DNA of 64,000 bases from contig NZ_JASAMB010000015.1 in assembly GCF_029948125.1 (NCBI RefSeq), positions 124,001 through 188,000 on the forward strand, read 5' to 3'. A program made the position numbers and the translations under genes. The DNA is from Catellatospora sp. KI3. GTDB taxonomy: Bacteria > Actinomycetota > Actinomycetes > Mycobacteriales > Micromonosporaceae. The notes beneath the pieces are model-generated. The model was not told the origin of the DNA and did not search any database. It saw only the letters and a program-made list of their open reading frames with translations. Positions 53,922-61,861 of the stretch are shown piece after piece; position 1 is the stretch's first letter; each line of letters begins with the position of its first letter.

Positions 53922-54532
53922 CCGCCCCCGAGACCACCGAGGTCCTGCTCCCCCGCCAGCGCGTCCCGCAGTCGGCGCCGCGGCCGTCCGGGCTGGTCGA
54001 GCTGGCGCGCGGGGCGTGGCCGGAGTCCGACGCCGACACCGACCCGCCCGCGCTGGCCGGGTTCGTGGTGTCGAGCTTCAGCCCGCTGGTCGCGGAGGTC
54101 GCGCGCCGCTGCCTGACCAGGGTGTACGGGCAGCCGCCCGCCGCCCCGGCCCGCGGCCCCCGCACCGCCGTGATCATCTCGACCACCACCGGTGACGTCG
54201 CCACCGCGCTCAGCGTGGCCCGGGCGGTCGACACCGGGCAGCGGCTCGGCCCGCTGCTGTTCTTCCAGGCCGTCCCCAACGCCGTGGCCGGATACGTGGC
54301 GGCGCGCTGGGAGCTGGGCGGGCCGGTGCTGTGCCTGAGCCCGGCCGGGCCGGGCGACGCCGTGGCGCTGGCCCTGGCCGAGGGGCTGTCCGCCGCGCGG
54401 CTGCTGCTGGCCGACGGCGACGCCGACGAGGCCCTGGTCATCGTGGCCGAACAGGCCGTGGACGACGGCGAGCGCGATCGCGCGCTGGCTGTGCTGGTGC
54501 GTACCGAAGTGAACGAAGGAGCTGGCTCATGA
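53918..54532 (+). CDS. Short ketosynthase-like protein (Ketoacyl-synt_2 type)
   Basis: This 204-residue protein starts at the GTG at 53918 (VTAPETTEVLLPRQRVPQSAPRPSG). It matches only the N-terminal half of a ketosynthase fold: FVVSSFSPLVAEVARRCLTRVYGQP, VIISTTTGDVATALSVARAV, LGPLLFFQAVPNAVAGYVAARWELGGPVLCLS, LLLADGDADEALVIVAEQ. The active-site Cys is absent, with PVLCLSPAG at that position. Such proteins occur with KS pairs in aryl polyene clusters and may act as a chain-length-factor-like or scaffolding partner. It is coupled to both neighbours by four-base overlaps. Confidence 0.72.
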   Translation: MTAPETTEVLLPRQRVPQSAPRPSGLVELARGAWPESDADTDPPALAGFVVSSFSPLVAEVARRCLTRVYGQPPAAPARGPRTAVIISTTTGDVATALSVARAVDTGQRLGPLLFFQAVPNAVAGYVAARWELGGPVLCLSPAGPGDAVALALAEGLSAARLLLADGDADEALVIVAEQAVDDGERDRALAVLVRTEVNEGAGS

Positions 54533-56142
54533 GTTCGAACCTGCGGGCGATCCTGGCCGCCGACGCCGACCTGGGTGCGGGCAACGTCATCACCCGGCTG
54601 CTGGCGCACGGCGCCGATCCGAACGGTCCGGGGCTCACCTTCGACGTCGACGTCGACGGGCACCCGGCCTGGCAGCCGCTGACCCTCGGGCAGCTCGACG
54701 AGCGGGTGGCGGCCCGCGCGGCCTGGCTGCACCAGCACGGCATCGGCTGGCGCGACGTGATCGCCGTGTACGCCACGACCTCCGCCGACGTGCTGCTGAC
54801 CTTCCTCGCCTGCAACCGGATCGGGGCGATCCCGGCGCTGCTCAACGGCAACCTCAGCGGCGAGATCGCCACCGAGTACATCCGCCGCCTGCGCGCCACC
54901 GCCGTGCTGGTCGACGAGCCGCACGCGCAGCGCCTGGAGGGCCGCGACTTCGGCTCGCGCATCCTGGGCGACATCACCACCACCGGCAGCGGCGACCCGG
55001 CGCAGGCGCCGGAGCCGTACCGGCACCACAAGGACGACCCGATCTCGATCACGCACTCCTCCGGCACCACCGGCCTGCCCAAGGCGATCGTGCACTCGCA
55101 CACCACGCTGTTCGAGGCCACCCGCCGAATCCGGCTGTCGGGGCCGCGCGCCCAGGGCACCGAGCGGGTGCTGTGCGCGCTGCCCTCGGCGCACACCGCG
55201 GGCATCCTGTCCATCAACCAGGCCCTGTGCAACCGGGCCGAGCTGGTGTTCCTGTCCTCGCAGCGCGGTGAGTACGTGCTGGACGCGATCGAGCGGTTCA
55301 AGCCGACCGGCGTCTTCGGGTTCGCGGTGACCTGGGCCGACATGGCCCGCCACGACCTGTCCGAGCGCGACATGGACTCGGTCGCGATCTGGTTCAACAC
55401 CGGCGACTGCGCGCACGAGGCGCACATCCGCCCGCTGGTCAACGTCGGCAGCCACAAGACGGTGACCCGCGAGGGCGTGACCACGGTGTCGGGGTCGATG
55501 TTCATCGACGGCATCGGCTCGACCGAGATGGGCCACTCCGCGTTCCACATCACCCACCGCAAGGACACCGACCGGTACGGCCGCTGCATCGGCCGCCCGC
55601 ACGTCTTCGCCGACGTCGCGGTCCTGGACCAGCAGGGTGAGCCGCTGCCCGCGGGCGTGGTCGGCCACCTGGGCCTGAAGTCGCCGACGGTGATGCTTGG
55701 CATCTGGAACGACTCGGTCACCACGTTCCGCACCCGCCAGCGCGGCTACTACCTCACCGGCGACCTGGTCTTCTACGACGAGGACGGCTACTACTACCAC
55801 GTGGACCGGGCGGTGGACTCGGTCGTGCTGGACAGCGGGCACTGGCTGCACACGTCGTACACGGAGGAGAAGATCCTGGCGACCTGCCCGGACGTGCTCG
55901 ACTGCACCGTGGTCGCGGTGCGCGAGGCGGGGACGGTCGTCACCGACATCCTGCTGCTGCTGCGCGCCGACGCCGACGCGAGCGCCGACCGGACCGCGCA
56001 GATCACCGCGGCGCTGGGCGAGCACGCCGCGCCGACGCTGCGCCGGATCACCGCGGTGCACGACGACGACATCCCGACCGGCGCCACCGGCAAGGTGCGC
56101 AAGCTGGTGCTGCGCGAGCGCGCGCTGACGGGTGCCGCCTGA
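54529..56142 (+). CDS. Stand-alone acyl-adenylating ligase 2
   Basis: This 537-residue ANL enzyme shows A3 THSSGTTGLPKAIVHSHTTL near residue 180, A5 DGIGSTEMG near 325, A7 GYYLTGDLVFYDEDGYYYHVDR near 403 and A8-like AVDSVVLDSGHWLHTSYTEE. A10 PTGATGKVRKLVLR lies near 520 with the catalytic Lys. The A8 region lacks the usual Gly-Glu/Lys pattern (GxKI), so the second half-reaction may differ. It is coupled by an ATGA overlap to the KS-like gene and by one base to the second ketosynthase gene. It probably activates a different acid from ligase 1. Confidence 0.85.
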   Translation: MSSNLRAILAADADLGAGNVITRLLAHGADPNGPGLTFDVDVDGHPAWQPLTLGQLDERVAARAAWLHQHGIGWRDVIAVYATTSADVLLTFLACNRIGAIPALLNGNLSGEIATEYIRRLRATAVLVDEPHAQRLEGRDFGSRILGDITTTGSGDPAQAPEPYRHHKDDPISITHSSGTTGLPKAIVHSHTTLFEATRRIRLSGPRAQGTERVLCALPSAHTAGILSINQALCNRAELVFLSSQRGEYVLDAIERFKPTGVFGFAVTWADMARHDLSERDMDSVAIWFNTGDCAHEAHIRPLVNVGSHKTVTREGVTTVSGSMFIDGIGSTEMGHSAFHITHRKDTDRYGRCIGRPHVFADVAVLDQQGEPLPAGVVGHLGLKSPTVMLGIWNDSVTTFRTRQRGYYLTGDLVFYDEDGYYYHVDRAVDSVVLDSGHWLHTSYTEEKILATCPDVLDCTVVAVREAGTVVTDILLLLRADADASADRTAQITAALGEHAAPTLRRITAVHDDDIPTGATGKVRKLVLRERALTGAA

Positions 56143-57407
56143 TGGACCGCCGAGCTGACATCGTCGTCACCGGAATCGGCCTGGTCACACCGGTCGGGCA
56201 GGACCTGGAGCAGATCTTCGAGGCGCTGTGCACCGGCCGGTCCGGCCTGGTGCGCACGCCCGAGGGGCACCCCGCGCAGGGCTCGCTGGAGGTGATGGGC
56301 AAGGGCCCCGACATCTCGGCCGCCGACGTGCTGCCCGGCCCGGAGTCGCGCACGCTGGACCGCTACATCGTGCACGCGCTGGTCGCCGCCGAGCTGGCGA
56401 TGGCCGACGCGGACCTGGTCGTCGGGCGCGACGTGGACCCGTACCGGGCCGCCACCGTCGTCTCCGGCACGGGCGGCCTGGCCACGCTGGAGTCGCAGGT
56501 GGTGACCCGGACCCAGAAGGGCCGGCTCGGGGTCAGCCCGTACCTGCTGCCCGGCATGCTGCCGAACATGGCCACCGCCCGCATCGCCATCAAGTACGAC
56601 CTGCGCGGCTACAGCTCCTCCATCGGCACCGCCTGCGCGGCCGGCGCCCAGTCGATCGCCGAGGGCATGCGCATCCTGCGCAACAACGAGGCCGACGTGG
56701 CGGTCGTGGGCTGCGGCGAGGCGCCGCTGTTCCCGACGCTGGCCGACACCTTCGGCAACACCCGGGCCCTGGCCAAGGGCTGGGCGGACGACCCGACCGC
56801 GGCCAGCCGCCCGTTCGACAAGCGCCGCAACGGGCTGGTGCTGGCCGAGGGCGCGGGCGTGTTCGTGCTGGAGCGGGCCGCCGACGCGGACGCGCGCGGG
56901 CGGGCGGCGTACGCCACGCTGCACGGCTGGGGCGGCACCACCGACGCCCACCACCCGACCACGCCCCGCCCGGACGGCGAGGGCCAGGCGGTGTGCATGC
57001 GCCGGGCGCTGGCCGACGCGGGGCTGACCCCGGCCGACATCGGCTACCTGAACGCGCACGCCACCAGCACCAAGCTCGGCGACATCGCCGAGTCGCTGGG
57101 GATCAACGCGGTGTTCGCCGGGGCGATGCCGCCGGTGAGCTCGAACAAGGCTGTCACCGGGCACATGCTCGGGGCGTCCGGCGTGATCGAGGCGGCAGCC
57201 ACGATCATGGCGGTCGGGCGGGGTGTCCTACCTCCGACAGTGAATCTGGAGGACCCCGATCCAGCGTGCGATCTCGACCACATTCGGGGCAAGGCCCGGC
57301 ATAATCCGATCACTTTTGCTCTGTCCAATTCATTCGGATTCGGCGGACATAATGTGAGCCTTGTCCTGGGTCGACCCACCACACGACTCAGCCGTTTCGG
57401 TGATTAG
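56142..57407 (+). CDS. Beta-ketoacyl synthase 2 (FabF-like)
   Basis: This 421-residue type II ketosynthase has Cys165 in IGTACAAGAQSIAEG, His306 in NAHATST, Lys336 and His341 in SSNKAVTGHMLGASGVIEA, and the C-terminal NSFGFGGHN loop. It is full length and should be active. The start ATG overlaps the ligase stop by one base, so it ends a tightly coupled run of six genes from ACP1. No ketoreductase, dehydratase or acyltransferase gene accompanies it, so malonyl-ACP, if used, must come from the fatty-acid FabD. Confidence 0.92.
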   Translation: MDRRADIVVTGIGLVTPVGQDLEQIFEALCTGRSGLVRTPEGHPAQGSLEVMGKGPDISAADVLPGPESRTLDRYIVHALVAAELAMADADLVVGRDVDPYRAATVVSGTGGLATLESQVVTRTQKGRLGVSPYLLPGMLPNMATARIAIKYDLRGYSSSIGTACAAGAQSIAEGMRILRNNEADVAVVGCGEAPLFPTLADTFGNTRALAKGWADDPTAASRPFDKRRNGLVLAEGAGVFVLERAADADARGRAAYATLHGWGGTTDAHHPTTPRPDGEGQAVCMRRALADAGLTPADIGYLNAHATSTKLGDIAESLGINAVFAGAMPPVSSNKAVTGHMLGASGVIEAAATIMAVGRGVLPPTVNLEDPDPACDLDHIRGKARHNPITFALSNSFGFGGHNVSLVLGRPTTRLSRFGD

Positions 57408-57472
57408 CGACTCCCCGGAACGGTCGACAGAATCGGATAACTGTCGCAATTAAATATTTGCGTGGCTAGGTA

Positions 57473-57501
57473 TTGAGACACGTAAGCCGGGCGGCTAGCG
57501 T
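57473..57501 (+). promoter_or_regulatory. Promoter of the hydroxymandelate synthase operon
   Basis: TTGAGA (57473-57478) and TAGCGT (57496-57501) are separated by 17 bp in the 329-base gap 57408-57736. The AT-rich patch AATTAAATATTTG lies just upstream at 57448-57460. The -10 is identical to that of the hydroxymandelate oxidase promoter (42456-42461). The leader to the ATG is about 230 bases and contains the inverted repeat ACCGGTGCGGGGACCGGT, but no gene. Confidence 0.55.
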
Positions 57502-57736
57502 GACAGACGACAGGTTTCGGAACCGGTGCGGGGACCGGTCCACCTGCCGAATCGGACGTCACAGGGGCACGACGGCCAATCGAGCATGGGGCCTTCATTC
57601 GGTGCATCGCGCATGCGATCCGCCGAGCGAAGCCATGCCCGGAAGGACCCGTTCCGAGCCCAATGCCACCCGGCGCGAGGAGCGAGTCCGTAAGGAACGC
57701 GAACCCGGACATCGCACGCCAAGGGGTAGGTAACAG

Positions 57737-58846
57737 ATGAACATTCTCGGCATCGACCACCTGGAGTTCTACGTCGGTGACGCCCGCCAGACTGCTTACT
57801 TTCTGTGCACGGCGTTCGGCTTCCGGATCTGCGGGCAGGGTGGCCCCCAGACAGGCCTGGTCGACCAGCGCTCGCTGCTGCTGCAGCACGGCGACATCCG
57901 CATCGTGCTGACCTCGGGCCTGGTGCCCGACCACCCCGCCACCCAGTACGTGGGCCGCCACGGCGACGGCGTGGCGATCGTCGCCTTCGAGACCGACGAC
58001 GCCGCCGCCCTGTACGCCGAGGTCGTCGGCCGCGGCGCCGCCGCCCTGACCGCGCCGGCCGAGTACGCCGACGCCGCCACGCGGGTCGTCACGGCCAGCG
58101 TCTCCGGCTTCGGCGACGTCACCCACCGGCTGGTGGAGCGGCACGGGGCCCGGTGGGAGTTCATGCCGGGCGCGATCGAGATGACGCTGCCGGAGCAGTC
58201 CTTCGACGGCGACCTGCTGCGGGTCATCGACCACCTGGCGGTCTGCGTCCCGGCCGGGGACCTGTCCGCCACCTCGCGCTTCTACCAGGACGTCTTCGGC
58301 TTCGCGGAGATCTTCGAGGAGTACATCGAGGTCGGCGGGCAGGGCATGGACTCCAAGGTGGTGCAGAGCCCGTCCCGCCAGGTCACCTTCACGCTGATCG
58401 AACCGGACCTGTCGCGCCGGCCGGGCCAGATCGACGACTTCCTGTCCTGGCACGCCGGGGCCGGGGTGCAGCACGTGGCGTTCCGCACCGACGACATCGT
58501 CACCGCGGTGCGCACCTTCAGCGAGCGCGGCGTCGGCTTCCTCAGCACGCCCGGGGCCTACTTCGACGCCCTGGAGCAGCGGCTGAACAGCGTCGACCTG
58601 CCCATCGCGCAGCTGCGCGAACTCGGGGTGCTGGTCGACACCGACCACTACGGCCAGCTGTACCAGATCTTCACGCAGTCCATGCACGTACGCCGCACGC
58701 TGTTCCTCGAACTGATCGAGCGACACGGTGCCCTGACCTTCGGCAGCAGCAACATCAAGGCGCTGTACGAGGCGAAGGAGCGCGAGCTGGGCGCGTCCGC
58801 CGACCAGGCTGCCGCCCGCGAGACCGCCGGACTGGCCACCGCATGA
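57737..58846 (+). CDS. hmaS: 4-hydroxymandelate synthase
   Basis: This 369-residue non-haem iron dioxygenase converts 4-hydroxyphenylpyruvate to 4-hydroxymandelate. The two VOC domains give the 2-His-1-Glu iron site: His166 (VIDHLAVCV), His246 (VQHVAFRTDD) and Glu325 (LFLELIERHG). The C-terminal motif TFGSSNIKALYEAKERE matches hydroxymandelate synthases; hydroxyphenylpyruvate dioxygenases usually read FGKGNFKALFEAIE here. Length (about 355-370) also fits. It starts an operon with a PhyH dioxygenase, O-methyltransferase and E1 pair. With Hmo and HpgT it gives L-Hpg. Prephenate dehydrogenase, often included in glycopeptide clusters, is absent. Confidence 0.92.
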   Translation: MNILGIDHLEFYVGDARQTAYFLCTAFGFRICGQGGPQTGLVDQRSLLLQHGDIRIVLTSGLVPDHPATQYVGRHGDGVAIVAFETDDAAALYAEVVGRGAAALTAPAEYADAATRVVTASVSGFGDVTHRLVERHGARWEFMPGAIEMTLPEQSFDGDLLRVIDHLAVCVPAGDLSATSRFYQDVFGFAEIFEEYIEVGGQGMDSKVVQSPSRQVTFTLIEPDLSRRPGQIDDFLSWHAGAGVQHVAFRTDDIVTAVRTFSERGVGFLSTPGAYFDALEQRLNSVDLPIAQLRELGVLVDTDHYGQLYQIFTQSMHVRRTLFLELIERHGALTFGSSNIKALYEAKERELGASADQAAARETAGLATA

Positions 58847-58891
58847 GCCGGCACATCCCCGCATCCACCCTTCACCGCCGAGGAGCACACC

Positions 58892-59794
58892 ATGGGTGAA
58901 CAGTTCACGCTGACGGACGAGGAGCGCGAGCTGCTGCCCTCCGATGAGGACGTCGCGTTCTACGCCGAGCACGGCTGGTACCTGTCGAAGAAGCTGTTCA
59001 CCGACGCCGAGGTCGACGAGCTGGTCGAGGCGAGCGAGCGCTTCTACGCCGGCGAGCGCAGCCGGTCGCTGCCGCTGCGGCCGCGCCGCCTGGCGTACTG
59101 GGAGCCCTCGCACGGTGCCGTGCAGCGGCACAACGACTACGTGCACTACGAGCACGACGGCCTGGCCAAGCTGCTGCGCAAGCCGCTGATCGGCGCGGTC
59201 GCGGCCCGGCTGGCGCAGGCCGACGAGATCCGGATCTTCCAGTCGACGCTGATCCTCAAGCCGCCGCGCCCGGAGGAGCCGACCAACATCGTGCCGTGGC
59301 ACTTCGACCGCCACTACTGGGCGTCGTCGACCTCGGAGCGGATGCTGACCGCGTTCATCCCCTTCCACCACTGTGACGAGGAGATGGGCACGATCACCAT
59401 GGTGGACGGCAGCCACCGGTGGGAGGAGATCGGCAACAACGACTCCACCGCCAAGCACTTCGCCGAGCGCGACAAGGAGGACCTGGAGGTGCTGCTGGCC
59501 CGCAACGCGGAGCACAACGGCACCACGGTCCGGAAGATCCCCATGATCATCCCCAAGGGGCACATGAGCTTCCACCACTGCCGGACCTACCACGGCAGCG
59601 CGGGCAACCACAGCGACCGCCCGCGACGCGCCGTCTCGCTGCACCTGCAGGACGGCGAGAACGAGTACCGCCCGTTCACGCTCAGCGACGGCACGGTCGT
59701 CGGCTACAACCACGACGAGCTGGTCCGCAAGACCGCCGATGGACGCCCCGACTACGCCGACCCGGACTACTGCCCGGTTCTCTGGCGGCGGTGA
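58892..59794 (+). CDS. PhyH-family Fe(II)/2-oxoglutarate dioxygenase
   Basis: This 300-residue protein has the facial triad of the phytanoyl-CoA dioxygenase family: His137 and Asp139 in VPWHFDRHYW, and distal His234 in TYHGSAGN, with an Arg about 11 residues later (RPRR) for the 2-oxoglutarate carboxylate. It should hydroxylate, or less commonly halogenate or cyclise, a small-molecule or carrier-bound substrate. The HxD motif retains the Asp, so it is a hydroxylase type and not a halogenase. It lies 45 bases after hmaS with a GAGGAG ribosome binding site. The Hpg side chain or its adduct is a plausible target. Confidence 0.85.
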   Translation: MGEQFTLTDEERELLPSDEDVAFYAEHGWYLSKKLFTDAEVDELVEASERFYAGERSRSLPLRPRRLAYWEPSHGAVQRHNDYVHYEHDGLAKLLRKPLIGAVAARLAQADEIRIFQSTLILKPPRPEEPTNIVPWHFDRHYWASSTSERMLTAFIPFHHCDEEMGTITMVDGSHRWEEIGNNDSTAKHFAERDKEDLEVLLARNAEHNGTTVRKIPMIIPKGHMSFHHCRTYHGSAGNHSDRPRRAVSLHLQDGENEYRPFTLSDGTVVGYNHDELVRKTADGRPDYADPDYCPVLWRR

Positions 59795-59876
59795 CCGCAC
59801 CCCTCACCCTCTTCGACCGCGGATCACCACTGGCACCGCCCGGTGGTGGTCCGCGGTCTTCAGCACCGGAGCGAAC

Positions 59877-60887
59877 GTGAACGAAGCACTGGCCCGTCGC
59901 AAACTGCTGGGCATCCTCTCCGGCTCCTGGGTGGCCCAGGGCGTCTACGCCCTGGTCAAGCTCGGGGTGCCCGACCTGATGGCCGCCGGACCGGTGCCCG
60001 TGGAGGCGCTGGCGCACCAGTGCGGCGCCGACCCTCGCGCCCTCGGCCGCCTGCTGCGCGCGCTGACCATGATGGGGCTGTTCACCCAGCCCGCCCCCGG
60101 CGTGTACGGCCTCACCCCCACCACCGAGCTGCTGCGCGCCGACGTGCCCGGCTCGGTCCGGCTCAACGCGCTCATGCAGGGCGACCAGGTGTTCCGCTCG
60201 TTCGCCGAGATCATGCACACCATGCACACCGGCCGCCCCGCCTTCGAGGCCGTCTACGGACTCTCCTTCTACGACTACCTGAGCGGGGACGCAGCGGCCG
60301 CGGCGGTGTTCCACCAGTCCATGGCCGACGAGCAGCCGCCCGCCTCCCTGGATGCCTGCGACCTGAGCTGGGCCGGGACCGTCGTCGACGTCGGCGGCGG
60401 CAACGGCAACCTGCTGGCCCGGCTGCTGGCGGCCCAGCCCGGCCTGCGCGCGACCCTGCTGGAGCTGCCCGAGGCCATCCTCGCCGCCCGGTCCCGGCTC
60501 GCCGAGGCGGGCCTGGCCGAGCGGGTGGAGTTCGCCGAGGGCAGCTTCTTCGACGGCGTACCGGCCGGGGCCGACGCCTACCTGCTGGCCCGGGTGCTGC
60601 ACAACTGGAACGACGAGAACGCCCTGCGGGTCCTGGCCCGGGTGCGGGCGGCGGTGCCGCCGCACGGGCGGGTCGTGGTGCTGGAGGAGCTGCTGCCAGA
60701 GCAGGAGACCGCCAACCGCCCCGGGGCCGGGCTGGTCGACCTGCTCATGCTGGTCACCCAGGAGGGCCACGACCGCACCGAGGCCGAGTACCGCGAGCTG
60801 CTGGTCAAGGCCGGATTCGAGATCGTCGCGGTACGGCGGGCCGACGGCTCCCCTACCTCTGGAGCATTGGAGGCACGCCCCGCATGA
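59877..60887 (+). CDS. SAM-dependent O-methyltransferase (Methyltransf_2 family)
   Basis: This 336-residue protein starts at the GTG at 59877 (GGAG five bases before). An N-terminal winged-helix dimerisation domain spans residues 1-95 (LLGILSGSWVAQGVYALVKLGVPDLMAAGP). The SAM-binding domain has VVDVGGGNGNLLARLLAAQP near residue 170, and the catalytic base lies in VLHNWNDENALRVL near 243. This family methylates phenolic or enolic hydroxyls in actinomycete natural products. A 4-O-methyl-Hpg or a tetramic/tetronic enol ether are possible outcomes; neither is shown. It overlaps the E1 alpha gene by four bases. Confidence 0.88.
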   Translation: MNEALARRKLLGILSGSWVAQGVYALVKLGVPDLMAAGPVPVEALAHQCGADPRALGRLLRALTMMGLFTQPAPGVYGLTPTTELLRADVPGSVRLNALMQGDQVFRSFAEIMHTMHTGRPAFEAVYGLSFYDYLSGDAAAAAVFHQSMADEQPPASLDACDLSWAGTVVDVGGGNGNLLARLLAAQPGLRATLLELPEAILAARSRLAEAGLAERVEFAEGSFFDGVPAGADAYLLARVLHNWNDENALRVLARVRAAVPPHGRVVVLEELLPEQETANRPGAGLVDLLMLVTQEGHDRTEAEYRELLVKAGFEIVAVRRADGSPTSGALEARPA

Positions 60888-61861
60888 CAGACGAGTCCAT
60901 GTACCGCGCGATGCGGCTGATCCGCCGGTTCGAGGAGCGCTGCATCGAGCTGGTCAACTCGGGGCACATCGTCGGCGGCATCCACCCGTACATCGGGCAG
61001 GAGGCGATCGCGGCCGGGGTGTGCGCGGCGCTGCGCGACGACGACATCATCACCAGCACCCACCGCGGCCACGGCCACGTCCTGGCCAAGGGCAGCGACC
61101 CGGTCCGCATGCTGGCCGAGCTCACCGGCCGCGCCACCGGCCTCAACCGCGGCCGGGGCGGCTCCATGCACGCCGCCGACTTCGGCAAGGGCATCTACGG
61201 CGCCAACGGCATCGTCGGCGCGGGCGGTGCCATCGCCACCGGTGCCGCCTGGGCGCGGCGCAACGACGGCAGCGACGTGGTCACCGTCAGCTTCTTCGGC
61301 GACGGCGCGGTCAACCAGGGCGTGCTGCTGGAGACGTTCAACCTGGCCGCGCTGTGGAAACTGCCGGTGCTGTTCGTCTGCGAGAACAACGGCTACGCCA
61401 CCACCCTCACCGTCGCGCAGGCCGTCGCCGGCTCGATCACCGCGCGGGCCGAGGCGTTCGGCATCCCGTCGGTCAGCGTCGACGGCACCGACGCCCGCGC
61501 GGTGCGCGCCGCCGCCCAGGAGGCCGTCGAGCGCGGTCGCGCCGGTGGCGGGCCCAGCTTCATCGAGTGCACCGCCTACCGCTTCGACGCCCACCACACC
61601 TGGGAGCACAAGGCCCGCGTGCGGTACCGCAGCGACGACGAGGTGGCCGCCGGACGCTCCCGCGACCCGCTCGACGTGCTCGGCCTGCCCGCCGGCGTAC
61701 GCGACGGCATCGACGCCGAGATCGAGGCGCTGCTGGCCGAGGCGGTCGCGTTCGCCCTGGACAGCCCCGCCCCCGACCCGGCCGGGGCCCTGGACCACCT
61801 CTACGCGACCGGCCTGCGGACCCGCGACGGCAACGGACTAATCGACTCGGCGGTGCGGTGA
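60884..61861 (+). CDS. ThDP-dependent 2-oxoacid dehydrogenase-type E1 alpha subunit
   Basis: This 325-residue protein has the E1 alpha core: GGIHPYIGQEAIAAGVCAAL, STHRGHGHVLAKG near residue 58, GGSMHAADF near 92, and the ThDP/Mg motif GDGAVNQGVLLETFN (GDG at 139-141, Asn144) ending in CENNGYAT. It resembles acetoin or pyruvate dehydrogenase alpha subunits. No lipoyl E2 or E3 gene is present in the window. Unpaired E1 proteins in quinocarcin/naphthyridinomycin-type clusters move a C2 unit from a ketose phosphate to a carrier, and a similar role with ACP1 or ACP2 is plausible. It overlaps E1 beta by one base. Confidence 0.88.
   Translation: MTDESMYRAMRLIRRFEERCIELVNSGHIVGGIHPYIGQEAIAAGVCAALRDDDIITSTHRGHGHVLAKGSDPVRMLAELTGRATGLNRGRGGSMHAADFGKGIYGANGIVGAGGAIATGAAWARRNDGSDVVTVSFFGDGAVNQGVLLETFNLAALWKLPVLFVCENNGYATTLTVAQAVAGSITARAEAFGIPSVSVDGTDARAVRAAAQEAVERGRAGGGPSFIECTAYRFDAHHTWEHKARVRYRSDDEVAAGRSRDPLDVLGLPAGVRDGIDAEIEALLAEAVAFALDSPAPDPAGALDHLYATGLRTRDGNGLIDSAVR

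Noticed and set aside
57737-58846. 4-hydroxyphenylpyruvate dioxygenase of tyrosine catabolism
   Set aside because: The C-terminal SSNIKALYEA motif and the co-located hydroxymandelate oxidase and Hpg aminotransferase favour hydroxymandelate synthase.
58892-59794. Non-haem iron halogenase
   Set aside because: The HxD motif keeps its Asp (His137, Asp139); halogenases of this fold replace it with Ala or Gly.
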